From the NCBI RefSeq assembly GCF_902493215.1, contig NZ_CABUOL010000009.1, positions 51,724 to 115,723 of the forward strand: a stretch of 64,000 nucleotides of DNA, read 5' to 3'. This document shows positions 1-8,422 of this stretch, in pieces (positions within the stretch are counted from its first letter, which is position 1; every line of letters starts with the position of its first letter). The notes beneath the pieces are model-generated. The model was not told the DNA's origin. It was given only the letters and a program-made list of their open reading frames with translations, and did not search any database. Source of the DNA: an uncultured Mediterranea sp. (GTDB lineage Bacteria; Bacteroidota; Bacteroidia; Bacteroidales; Bacteroidaceae). Made by a program: the position numbers and the translations under genes.

Positions 1-3000
1 AAACACAGAATTCGGGTAAGTTCACCCAAACTTTTAATGCTTCTATGCATGTTCTTGTGTTCCTTCACAACGGTCTTTGCACAGAAAACCGTCAAAGGAA
101 CAGTATTTGATGAAACAGGGCAACCCGTCATCGGTGCAAACGTATTGGAAAAGGGAACCACAAACGGACGCATCACCGACATCGACGGTAATTTTACCCT
201 TACCGTACAAGACAATGCTATATTGGTAGTCAGTTTCATCGGTTATACAGACCAGGAAATCTCTACCAAAGGCAAAACGGAATTCAAGATTACACTGAAG
301 GAAGACACCGAAATGCTGGACGAAGTTGTTGTCGTGGGTTATGGTATCCAGAAGAAGATGAATCTGACAGGTTCGGTCTCTACAGTATCTTCTGAAAAAC
401 TGGAAAGCCGTGCAACAACCAGCCTCTCCAGTTCTCTTTCCGGTCTGGCTGCCGGTGTACAAGTAAGTCAGAGTTCAGGTAAGCCGGGCAGTGATGGTGC
501 CAACATTCAAATGCGTGGTCTAGGTAGCTTCAACAGTACTTCCCCTATGGTAATTGTTGACGGTTCGGAAGCAAGTATCGCTTCTGTCAATAGTGATGAC
601 GTAGAATCTATCTCTTTCCTGAAAGACGCAGCGAGTGCCGCAATCTATGGTTCAAGAGGTGCCAACGGCGTAATTCTCATCACTACCAAAAAAGGAAAGA
701 AAGGTCAGGCTCCCAAAGTAACTTATACCGGTATCGTCACCAATTCGAAGATGAGCGGAAAAGCTTTCCGCTTCGAAGACAACTATGCTGAATACATGGA
801 AATGGCCAACCGGTGGAGTACTAACCGTGACTATCAGGCTGGTACCAAATATACACAGGCCGCTATCGACGAATGGCGTGAAGGCCTGAAGAATGCCGCT
901 TCCAACCCTTATGGAACTGACAATCCTTATGGTGTACCCAACTTCCTGGCATATCCCAGTACACAATGGGTAGACGTACTGTTCCGCCCCTACACGATGC
1001 ACAAACACAATGTATCCATCACCGGCGGTAGTGACAAAACCACCTATTTACTTTCATTCGGTTATATGGACAATCCTGGTATGCTGGAAAATACCGGTAT
1101 GAAGAGATATGAAGGACGTATCAATGTAGAAACAGAAATCAGTAAGTTCTTATCTATCGGAACACAGACGTATGCTACATTTGAACAAAGCGAACCGGGT
1201 AATACCAGCTTCAGCTACATGTTCCAGAATACACCGGCCATGACACCTGAGTACGACGGAAGATATGGTGTAGCTGTAGACGGTTCGTCTAACAATAACT
1301 TGTTGGCTACCGTAGTAAGTACCGGTGGAGCCTATAATGACACTCGCTTGAACACTACTTGGTATGCCCGTCTGAAACCTTTCAAAGGTTTGACAATCGA
1401 AGGCCGTTTCAACTACCAGACTCTGTTCAGTGAATCCGAGACTTACAGCAAGTGCATTGACAAGGAAAACTTCCGTACAGGTGATTTCTATCCTGGTACC
1501 AGCAGTGACCAAGCTACCACTTCACGCGGAACTACCCGCTACCAGAATCGTACACAGGCAGGTACCATCAACTATGCCAATACGATTGGTGACCATGATT
1601 TCAGCATCATGTTGGGTACAGAACAATACTATTGGATGGTGAAAGGCTTTAGTGCTACCCGTACAGGTCTGCTGGACATGTCATTGCCCGACTTTACTGC
1701 CGCTACCGACAAAATGATTCCGACTGTAGGAGGTACGGCCATGCAGGAATATGGTGTTGTCTCCTATTTTGGTCGTTTGAACTATTCTTATAAAGGTCGC
1801 TACTTGTTGGAAGCCAATTTCCGTCGTGACGGTTCTTCACGTTTCGGACCGGATCACCGTTGGGGAACTTTCCCTTCTGTATCTGCCGCCTGGCGCGTTC
1901 TGGAAGAGTCGTTCATGGAGCCGGCCAAAGACATTTTCTCTAATCTGAAACTGCGCGCATCATGGGGAAAGCTGGGTAACACCACTTCCGGATATTATGA
2001 CTGGCAGGCTACTTACAGTTCCATCAATTACTCCTTTGGTGGTGAAACGGTCAAAGGCCTGCGTCTGAGTAAGATTGCCAACCCCTATCTGCATTGGGAG
2101 GCCGGTGAATCGACTGACATTGGTCTGGAAATGGGATTCCTGAATAATCGCCTGTCTCTGGAAGCTGACTGGTATCAACGTACTACAAAAGGTATCCTGG
2201 CTACACCGTCCATCTATATGACCATGGGTAGTGTCAGCGCTCCCGTGACCAATACATCAAATATGCGTAACCGTGGTATCGAACTGAACCTGCGTTGGTC
2301 AGACAATATCAAAGACTTTGAATACAGCATCGGCGTTAATTTTGCCTGGAACAAGAATACTGTTTCAAAGTATAAAGGCAAACTGGAACAAGGATGGATT
2401 GTGGATGAAAATGGTGACCGCGTATACGTAACAAACCGTGGTGATGTAGCCGACTATGGAAACACGATCGTAGTAGAAGATCACATGTACAACGAACACT
2501 ATCTTTTCGAACGCCATCAAGGTAATGGAAACATTTATTTGGCCGACGGTGTAACTCCCGACCCCAACGGAGGTCCGCGTGACGGTATGATACGTACGAA
2601 ACAAGACCTTGACTGGGTACGTGCTATGCTGGATTACCGCGATGCGAACGGAAACCCTGTATATGACTTCAACAACCAGAGTATCGGACAAGGTAAAGGC
2701 TTGTGGTACGGTGAAATGATTTACGCAGATGTCAACGGTGACGGTATGTATGGTACAAACGACAATGACCGTGTATTCACAGGTAAATCCACTACACCGA
2801 AATACACTTATGGTATCAATATCTCAGCTGCCTGGAAAGGCTTCGATCTGAACATGACATGGGCTGGAAATGCCGGTATGTACCGCTACATCTACGAACG
2901 TGGTTTCAACCAGATGAGTGATGCCGGCTGGCAGGAAGGTACTATCGTGGCAAGAGATGCACGTAACATCTTCTACTATTGTGATCCTGTCCTCTCTGCT

Positions 3001-3333
3001 ACCGATCCGAACTATGACCCGGCTACCGATCCGAACGCCAACATCAACGCACCCTACATGCGTATTGGTAACACCAACAGTGCGCACCGTGCAAATACCA
3101 GCGAACTGTACAATGCTTCATACATCAAACTGAAGACACTACAGGTTGGTTACACATTGCCACAATCATTGATGAAAAAAGCGTATATCAACAAGATGCG
3201 TATCTTCGCTTCATTTGAGAACTTGCTGACCATCACGAAGTTCCCCGGTGTAGACCCAGAAATGAGCGGTTCAGGATTTACTTCCTACCCCATTCCTCGC
3301 ATGATTTCCGGCGGTATTAACATCACTTTCTAA
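1..3333 (+). CDS. SusC/RagA-type TonB-dependent outer-membrane transporter (5' end outside window)
   Basis: Outer-membrane receptor that would import glycan fragments with its SusD partner, powered by TonB. The reading frame is open to base 1. The first Met is at base 37, but the basic residues before it (KHRIRVSSPK) look like the n-region of the signal peptide, so the true start probably lies just upstream of the window. From that Met: hydrophobic signal sequence ending near FAQ, a carboxypeptidase-regulatory-like domain (KTVKGTVFDETGQPVIGANV), the TonB-box-like EVVVVGYG, a plug with the RGANGVILITTKKG signature, and a beta-barrel ending in ITF, the usual aromatic C-terminus. There is no N-terminal STN domain, so signalling through FecR is not expected. 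susD follows 30 bases downstream. The glycan is unknown. Confidence 0.95.
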   Translation, partial: KHRIRVSSPKLLMLLCMFLCSFTTVFAQKTVKGTVFDETGQPVIGANVLEKGTTNGRITDIDGNFTLTVQDNAILVVSFIGYTDQEISTKGKTEFKITLKEDTEMLDEVVVVGYGIQKKMNLTGSVSTVSSEKLESRATTSLSSSLSGLAAGVQVSQSSGKPGSDGANIQMRGLGSFNSTSPMVIVDGSEASIASVNSDDVESISFLKDAASAAIYGSRGANGVILITTKKGKKGQAPKVTYTGIVTNSKMSGKAFRFEDNYAEYMEMANRWSTNRDYQAGTKYTQAAIDEWREGLKNAASNPYGTDNPYGVPNFLAYPSTQWVDVLFRPYTMHKHNVSITGGSDKTTYLLSFGYMDNPGMLENTGMKRYEGRINVETEISKFLSIGTQTYATFEQSEPGNTSFSYMFQNTPAMTPEYDGRYGVAVDGSSNNNLLATVVSTGGAYNDTRLNTTWYARLKPFKGLTIEGRFNYQTLFSESETYSKCIDKENFRTGDFYPGTSSDQATTSRGTTRYQNRTQAGTINYANTIGDHDFSIMLGTEQYYWMVKGFSATRTGLLDMSLPDFTAATDKMIPTVGGTAMQEYGVVSYFGRLNYSYKGRYLLEANFRRDGSSRFGPDHRWGTFPSVSAAWRVLEESFMEPAKDIFSNLKLRASWGKLGNTTSGYYDWQATYSSINYSFGGETVKGLRLSKIANPYLHWEAGESTDIGLEMGFLNNRLSLEADWYQRTTKGILATPSIYMTMGSVSAPVTNTSNMRNRGIELNLRWSDNIKDFEYSIGVNFAWNKNTVSKYKGKLEQGWIVDENGDRVYVTNRGDVADYGNTIVVEDHMYNEHYLFERHQGNGNIYLADGVTPDPNGGPRDGMIRTKQDLDWVRAMLDYRDANGNPVYDFNNQSIGQGKGLWYGEMIYADVNGDGMYGTNDNDRVFTGKSTTPKYTYGINISAAWKGFDLNMTWAGNAGMYRYIYERGFNQMSDAGWQEGTIVARDARNIFYYCDPVLSATDPNYDPATDPNANINAPYMRIGNTNSAHRANTSELYNASYIKLKTLQVGYTLPQSLMKKAYINKMRIFASFENLLTITKFPGVDPEMSGSGFTSYPIPRMISGGINITF

Positions 3334-3363
3334 ATCTATTGACAAACAACTGAAACATCGAAT

Positions 3364-5319
3364 ATGAAAAAAATAATTCTACCTCTTATAGGATTGACTT
3401 TTTGCGGATTGCAAAGTTGTGTTGACCTGGATATGGCTCCCCACAACCAGATTGCTTCCGGTAATATGTGGACCAATTCCGCATTGACTAACGCAGGTGT
3501 AGCTGCTATCTACCAAGGATTGCGCGGTTGGGGCGTATACAATACAGATTATGCGAATGCAACCCCTGCCTTCGAAGCATTGGGCATGACCACCGACGCT
3601 TATCGTACCCCTCCTTATACAAAAGGTACAGCAGGATCAAGCGACGGACTCTTCTCACATGCATGGAAGAATTTCTACGAAGGTGTTCATCGTGCCAATT
3701 CCGCCATTGAGGCCCTGTCTCAACCGGGAGGCGGTGGTATAGATGAGGAAACCCGTTTGCGTCTGTTGTGCGAAAGCAAATTTCTCCGTGCTTTCTACTA
3801 TACAAGACTGAATGAACTGTTCGGCCGCTATGGTTTGGGAGTACCTCTCTACCTGAAGCCACTGGAATCTGTGGACGAATGTACAAAAGGACAGTCTCCT
3901 GAAGCAGAAGTTTGGGCTCAAGTCATCCAGGATTTAACGGATTGTATCGATGAGCCCAATTTTCCCGACCATTATGCTGAAACAGGACGTGCCTGTAAGG
4001 GTGCTGCCTACACATTGCGTGGACGTGTTTACCTGATGCTGGGTGCCAAGTATAATTATGACAATGCAGTAGGAACTGTAACAAGCACTACGATCGACGA
4101 AGAACTGCTCCGTAAGGCTATCGCTGATTTTGAGAAAGTAGGACAATGCGGTTTCGGTCTGTTCCAAGGTGGTTACAAGGAACTCTTCACGGAAGAGAAT
4201 GAAGGATGCGAAGAAATGATTTTCGCCGTATCCAACACGGATAAGCTGGAAGGATATGGCAACTCTACACAACGTTACTGCGGAACTCGTTCCATGGTGG
4301 GACGCGATGGAGTGGAAGGTTGGTCCTACTTCTCGCCCTCCAATGCTCTGGTAGACTTATATGAATATAAGAATGAGCAAAGAGATTTCGATTGGAACGA
4401 CATCATCCCCGGTTACTTCGACCTCTCTCCGAACGACCGTTTGATTTACTTCCTCCGCGATTCTTTGGATAACGGAGCAATACTGGGTGGTCCCGAATTG
4501 AGAAAAGTACTGCGACAAAAGATAAACTATGTATCAGAACAGAACCGCAACCTGTACCTGCCTGACGGCAACGAAGCCCGTTTGAAGAAAGCTTGGGAAA
4601 ACCGTGACCCACGTCTGCGCTACAACGTGATTCTTCCCTATGATGAACCCTACTATGGAGGTGATTCTCAACGCCTGAATGCAGGTGACCTTAATCCGAT
4701 TCCCTATGTGTTCCGCTGGCCGGTAAAACAATCACGCCACTATGTTGATTTGCAGGAAGACCCCAGTTGGGGAGTAAGTGCTCCGTATGACCTCATGCAA
4801 GATGGTAACAGTGAAGCTGAATTCGCTTACCGTTATCGTAAGTTCGTGATGGAAGGCTACGAATGTGAATATGCACAAGACAGCCCTATTGATGAACCGA
4901 TATACCGCTATGCTTACGTACTGCTGATGTGGGCGGAAGCATTGGCCCAACTGGACGATTTGGATGGTGCTGCCGACAAGGTGAACCAAGTTCGCCAGCG
5001 TCCGTCGGTAGAGATGTGGCCGTACACCTTCAGTGATAAGGAAGATGCCCTGAACAAGATCCGTAACGAATCCCGTCGCGAGCTTTGTATGGAAGGTGTC
5101 AACTTCTTCGAAGAATTCCGTTGGGGTACACTCCGCCAGACTGAATTTGAACCGTTCATGAACTATCAGGCCGGTTCAAAGACTTGCCCGGGCTTCCAAA
5201 GTAGCGGTAATGGTGGAGCAAGCTGGTCAAAGACAAATGACTACAGCATTTTCCCTGTGCCGAGCACAGAAATAGAAAAGAACCCGAACTTACAGAAGAC
5301 ACCGGGTTGGCTTTACTAA
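3364..5319 (+). CDS. SusD/RagB-family glycan-binding lipoprotein
   Basis: Surface lipoprotein that caps the preceding SusC and binds oligosaccharide. It is 651 residues, typical of the family. The N-terminus is a lipoprotein signal with lipobox LQSC and the lipidated Cys near residue 19. Family hallmarks are the early ANSAIEAL and LCESKFLRAFYYTRLNELFG helices, the late EPIYRYAYVLLMWAEALAQ TPR-like segment, VNQVRQRP and RRELCMEGVNFFEEFRWG, and the terminal FPVPSTEIEKNPNL...GW. It is co-transcribed with the SusC gene, and a strong hairpin lies 28 bases after the stop. Family assignment is certain; substrate is not determinable. Confidence 0.95.
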   Translation: MKKIILPLIGLTFCGLQSCVDLDMAPHNQIASGNMWTNSALTNAGVAAIYQGLRGWGVYNTDYANATPAFEALGMTTDAYRTPPYTKGTAGSSDGLFSHAWKNFYEGVHRANSAIEALSQPGGGGIDEETRLRLLCESKFLRAFYYTRLNELFGRYGLGVPLYLKPLESVDECTKGQSPEAEVWAQVIQDLTDCIDEPNFPDHYAETGRACKGAAYTLRGRVYLMLGAKYNYDNAVGTVTSTTIDEELLRKAIADFEKVGQCGFGLFQGGYKELFTEENEGCEEMIFAVSNTDKLEGYGNSTQRYCGTRSMVGRDGVEGWSYFSPSNALVDLYEYKNEQRDFDWNDIIPGYFDLSPNDRLIYFLRDSLDNGAILGGPELRKVLRQKINYVSEQNRNLYLPDGNEARLKKAWENRDPRLRYNVILPYDEPYYGGDSQRLNAGDLNPIPYVFRWPVKQSRHYVDLQEDPSWGVSAPYDLMQDGNSEAEFAYRYRKFVMEGYECEYAQDSPIDEPIYRYAYVLLMWAEALAQLDDLDGAADKVNQVRQRPSVEMWPYTFSDKEDALNKIRNESRRELCMEGVNFFEEFRWGTLRQTEFEPFMNYQAGSKTCPGFQSSGNGGASWSKTNDYSIFPVPSTEIEKNPNLQKTPGWLY

Positions 5320-5346
5320 AAATATCGATATAGATATTTAAAACAT

Positions 5347-5393
5347 AAAAGGGTCGTATCAAACTCTATCTTAAGTTTGGTACGACCCTTTTT
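5347..5393 (+). terminator. Rho-independent terminator after susD
   Basis: AAAAGGGTCGTA (5347-5358) pairs with TACGACCCTTTT (5381-5392), with extra pairing AAACT/AGTTT inside, followed by a T-run. It separates the SusC/SusD transcripts from the enzyme genes downstream. Confidence 0.85.
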
Positions 5394-5516
5394 CTATACT
5401 CCACCTGAATCTTGGATAATAAATGTACCATTTTAAGACAATATTAACCATCAAATTGACAAAAATCCAGCATATTTGCATTATTCTTTATATTCACAAA
5501 CAAATAAATTGGTATC

Positions 5517-7421
5517 ATGAAAAAATTATGTACTTTATTCTGTCTGCTGTTATGGACGAATATCATGTTCGGCTATACGGAAAGAGACTTTTTGCAAAAG
5601 CAAGCGGATATTGACAAGCTGAAGGAAGTGCTGATTCCTGACCAGGGATGGGTCCCCTATCCGGCTTATCAAGACCGGCAGGGGTGGGATGCCTTTCTGG
5701 GAAATTATAAAGACGAATACATCCGCCGGGGAGAAAAACTGCTGGATTATTCTTGGAAAGTGGTCAAAGCCACCGACTATCTGGAATTTGAACGGAGTGG
5801 CAACCGAAGCATCATGGAATCACCGTTCGATGCCAACAACCGTGCCATTACCGAACTGCTACTGGCTGAACTGGCCGAAGGAAAAGGGCGTTTTGTTGAC
5901 CAACTGATCAACGGAGTATTCCACGCCTGCGAAATGACTTCATGGGCCTTGTCGGCACACCTCATTGTACAACCTTCACATCGTTCACTTCCATCCTACG
6001 ACTATCCGGTCATCGACCTGGTTTCGGGAGACCTGGGCGGAGTCCTCTCCTGGACCTACTATTTCATGCACCAGACCTTTGACAAGGTGAATCCGGAAAT
6101 TTCCCGCCGGCTGCGCCACGAAATAGAGACCCGTATCCTGACTCCTTACCTTACCAATGATTCATTCTGGTGGATGGGGCGTAACTATAACGGACGCATG
6201 TTGAACAATTGGAACCCGTGGTGCAACAGCAATGTATTGATGTGCTTCCTGCTGATGGAAAACAACCGTGACCGACTGGCCCAAGGCGTCTTTCTGACCA
6301 TGGAATCGGTAGACAAATACCTCAATTATATCAAAGCTGACGGTGCTTGTGAGGAAGGTCCTTCTTACTGGGGACACGCTGCCGGAAAAACATTGGACTA
6401 TCTGGAACTGTTGTCCTGCGCCACTGGAGGTAAAGTCAACATCTTCGACCAGCCCATCATCCGAAACATGGGGGAATACATTTCACGCTCATACGTCGGA
6501 AACGGTTGGGTGGTAAACTTTGCCGATGCCTCAGCCAAAGGCGGAGGAGATGCCGCCCTCATCTATCGGTTCGGAAAGGCAGTAGGAAGCGACGAACTGA
6601 AAGGATTTGCTGCGCTGATGCGCAAACCGGCCAAAGCTCCTTCCAACGGACGAGATCTCTTCCGTACGCTGACGGCCATCAGTATCGACCAGGAACTACA
6701 ACAGACAGAACCCAAGCATGAAATTCTCCCATTCACCTGGTATCCCGAAACCGAGTTCTGCTACCTGACAACCGACAAAGGGCTCTTCCTCGCCACCAAA
6801 GGAGGATATAACGACGAAAGCCACAACCACAATGACGTAGGTTCTTTCTCACTTTGGATTGACCAGACCCCTCTGCTGATTGACGCGGGTGTAGGCACGT
6901 ATACCCGCCAGACCTTCAGCAATGAACGTTATTCCATCTGGACCATGCAAAGCAACTATCACAACCTTCCCATGATCAATGGAGTAGCCCAAAAGAACGG
7001 AAAAAAATACAAGGCCAGCGAAGTGAAAGCATCTCCCAACCGTTTCGAGGCGAATATTGCCACAGCTTATCCTCAGGAAGCCCAAGTCAAAAAATGGATT
7101 CGTTCCTATCGGTTAAAAGGAAAACAGGTAATGGTAAACGACGCGTTTGAACTGGAGAAAGCCATAGCCCCCAACATTATCAACTTCCTGACATGGGCAA
7201 TCATTGACGATGTGAAACCCGGCAAGATCATTCTGCAAGTGAAAGACAAGAAAGCCGAACTGATCTATAATCCCCAAATGTTTGAACTGGAAACAGAAAC
7301 CGTCGAACTGACAGACCGACGTCTGTCCAACGTATGGGGCAAACAAATCTACCGTCTGTCATTCAAGGCAAAACAATTGGCTAAAAAAGGTAATTATTCA
7401 TTTACAATCAAGAGTTTATAA
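5517..7421 (+). CDS. Heparinase II/III-family protein (probable polysaccharide lyase)
   Basis: 634 residues with a signal peptide (cleavage near FGYTERD). The N-terminal two-thirds is an alpha/alpha-toroid type region with conserved aromatics (FWWMGRNYNGRMLNNWNPWCNSN). The C-terminal beta-sandwich carries the heparinase II/III signature GGYNDESHNHNDVGSF near residues 428-446, followed by DQTPLLIDAGVGTYTRQTF. Known members of this fold cleave uronic-acid-containing polysaccharides such as heparan sulfate, hyaluronan, alginate or ulvan by beta-elimination, acting in the periplasm. The exact PL family and substrate cannot be assigned by eye. The next gene begins 11 bases after the stop, so the two are probably co-transcribed. 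Confidence 0.85.
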   Translation: MKKLCTLFCLLLWTNIMFGYTERDFLQKQADIDKLKEVLIPDQGWVPYPAYQDRQGWDAFLGNYKDEYIRRGEKLLDYSWKVVKATDYLEFERSGNRSIMESPFDANNRAITELLLAELAEGKGRFVDQLINGVFHACEMTSWALSAHLIVQPSHRSLPSYDYPVIDLVSGDLGGVLSWTYYFMHQTFDKVNPEISRRLRHEIETRILTPYLTNDSFWWMGRNYNGRMLNNWNPWCNSNVLMCFLLMENNRDRLAQGVFLTMESVDKYLNYIKADGACEEGPSYWGHAAGKTLDYLELLSCATGGKVNIFDQPIIRNMGEYISRSYVGNGWVVNFADASAKGGGDAALIYRFGKAVGSDELKGFAALMRKPAKAPSNGRDLFRTLTAISIDQELQQTEPKHEILPFTWYPETEFCYLTTDKGLFLATKGGYNDESHNHNDVGSFSLWIDQTPLLIDAGVGTYTRQTFSNERYSIWTMQSNYHNLPMINGVAQKNGKKYKASEVKASPNRFEANIATAYPQEAQVKKWIRSYRLKGKQVMVNDAFELEKAIAPNIINFLTWAIIDDVKPGKIILQVKDKKAELIYNPQMFELETETVELTDRRLSNVWGKQIYRLSFKAKQLAKKGNYSFTIKSL

Positions 7422-7432
7422 TCAAATTTATC

Positions 7433-8335
7433 ATGAAAAAAAATCTATTTTATCTATGCCTGATAGTAGGCTGCATGTTCATCGGGGCAGCACAAGCTGC
7501 TTCTCCCAAAGCAAAACACGTCGTATACATTGGCCTGGACGGATGGGGATCCTACAGCATGGCCAAAGCCGACATGCCCACCATCCGTTCTCTGATGGAA
7601 AAAGGATGCTATACGCTGAAGAAAAGAACCGTACTTCCATCATCGAGTGCCGTAAACTGGGCTTCCATGTTTATGGGAGCCGGCCCCGAACTGCACGGAT
7701 ATACAGAGTGGGGATCGCGTACTCCCGAACTGCCTTCACGTGTCATTGTCAAGAACAACATCTTTCCCACCATTTTCCAACTCTACCGTGACGCATATCC
7801 GGATGCTGAAATCGGTGTATTGAGCGAATGGGCAGGTATCCAGTATCTGGTAGACACCCTCTCGACCAACTATCACGCCGTAGCCCCCGATTACAACAAG
7901 TATCCGGAAGCTCTGTGCGAAATGTCTGAAAAATACATCAAGGAGAAGAAACCGTCGCTGGTTGCCATCTGTTTCGACAATCCGGACCACGTGGGACATC
8001 AGATAGGACACGACACGCCTGAATACTACAGCAAACTGAAGGAACTGGACGGCTACATCGGCCGTATCGTAAAAGCCGTAGAAGAAGCCGGAATGATGGA
8101 CAATAGCATCTTCATCATTACTTCAGACCACGGAGGCATCAAAAAAGGACATGGAGGAAAAACCATGCAGGAGATGGAAACGCCCTTCATCATAGCTGGA
8201 AAGAATATCAAACAAGGCGGAGAATTCCAGGAAAGCATGGTACAATATGACGTCGCCGCAACCATTGCTTATATCTTCCGCCTGAAGCAACCACAGGTTT
8301 GGACAGGGCGTCCCATGAAGCAGATATTCAAATAA
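7433..8335 (+). CDS. Alkaline-phosphatase-superfamily phosphodiesterase/sulfatase-like hydrolase
   Basis: 300 residues with a signal peptide ending near AQAAS. Metal-ligand motifs of the alkaline phosphatase superfamily are visible in order: GLDGWGS (Asp near 36), the nucleophile loop LPSSSAVNWAS (near 68-78), DNPDHVGHQIGH (near 182-193), TSDHGG (near 231-235) and GHGGK. The nucleophile loop has Ser/Ser/Ser and lacks the C-x-P-x-R sulfatase motif, so this is not a classical formylglycine sulfatase. A type-I phosphodiesterase/nucleotide-pyrophosphatase-like or phosphatase role is more likely. It is short for the superfamily. Pairing with the heparinase-like gene suggests removal of an esterified substituent from the same glycan; this is inference. 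Confidence 0.8.
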   Translation: MKKNLFYLCLIVGCMFIGAAQAASPKAKHVVYIGLDGWGSYSMAKADMPTIRSLMEKGCYTLKKRTVLPSSSAVNWASMFMGAGPELHGYTEWGSRTPELPSRVIVKNNIFPTIFQLYRDAYPDAEIGVLSEWAGIQYLVDTLSTNYHAVAPDYNKYPEALCEMSEKYIKEKKPSLVAICFDNPDHVGHQIGHDTPEYYSKLKELDGYIGRIVKAVEEAGMMDNSIFIITSDHGGIKKGHGGKTMQEMETPFIIAGKNIKQGGEFQESMVQYDVAATIAYIFRLKQPQVWTGRPMKQIFK

Positions 8336-8356
8336 CAAATATTCCATATCCAAAAG

Positions 8357-8393
8357 AAAAGAGAGCGTATCCGGAATCAGATACGCTCTCTTT
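8357..8393. terminator. Bidirectional terminator between convergent genes
   Basis: AAAAGAGAGCGTAT pairs with ATACGCTCTCTTT around CCGGAATCAG. It has an A-run on one side and a T-run on the other, so it can end both the plus-strand glycan operon and the minus-strand caspase operon. Confidence 0.85.
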
Positions 8394-8422
8394 CTCATTA
8401 TATACCCAAAATCACGTCCAAG

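Noticed and set aside
7433..8335. Formylglycine sulfatase
   Set aside because: No C-x-P-x-R or S-x-P-x-R activation motif. The nucleophile loop is PSSSAVNW.
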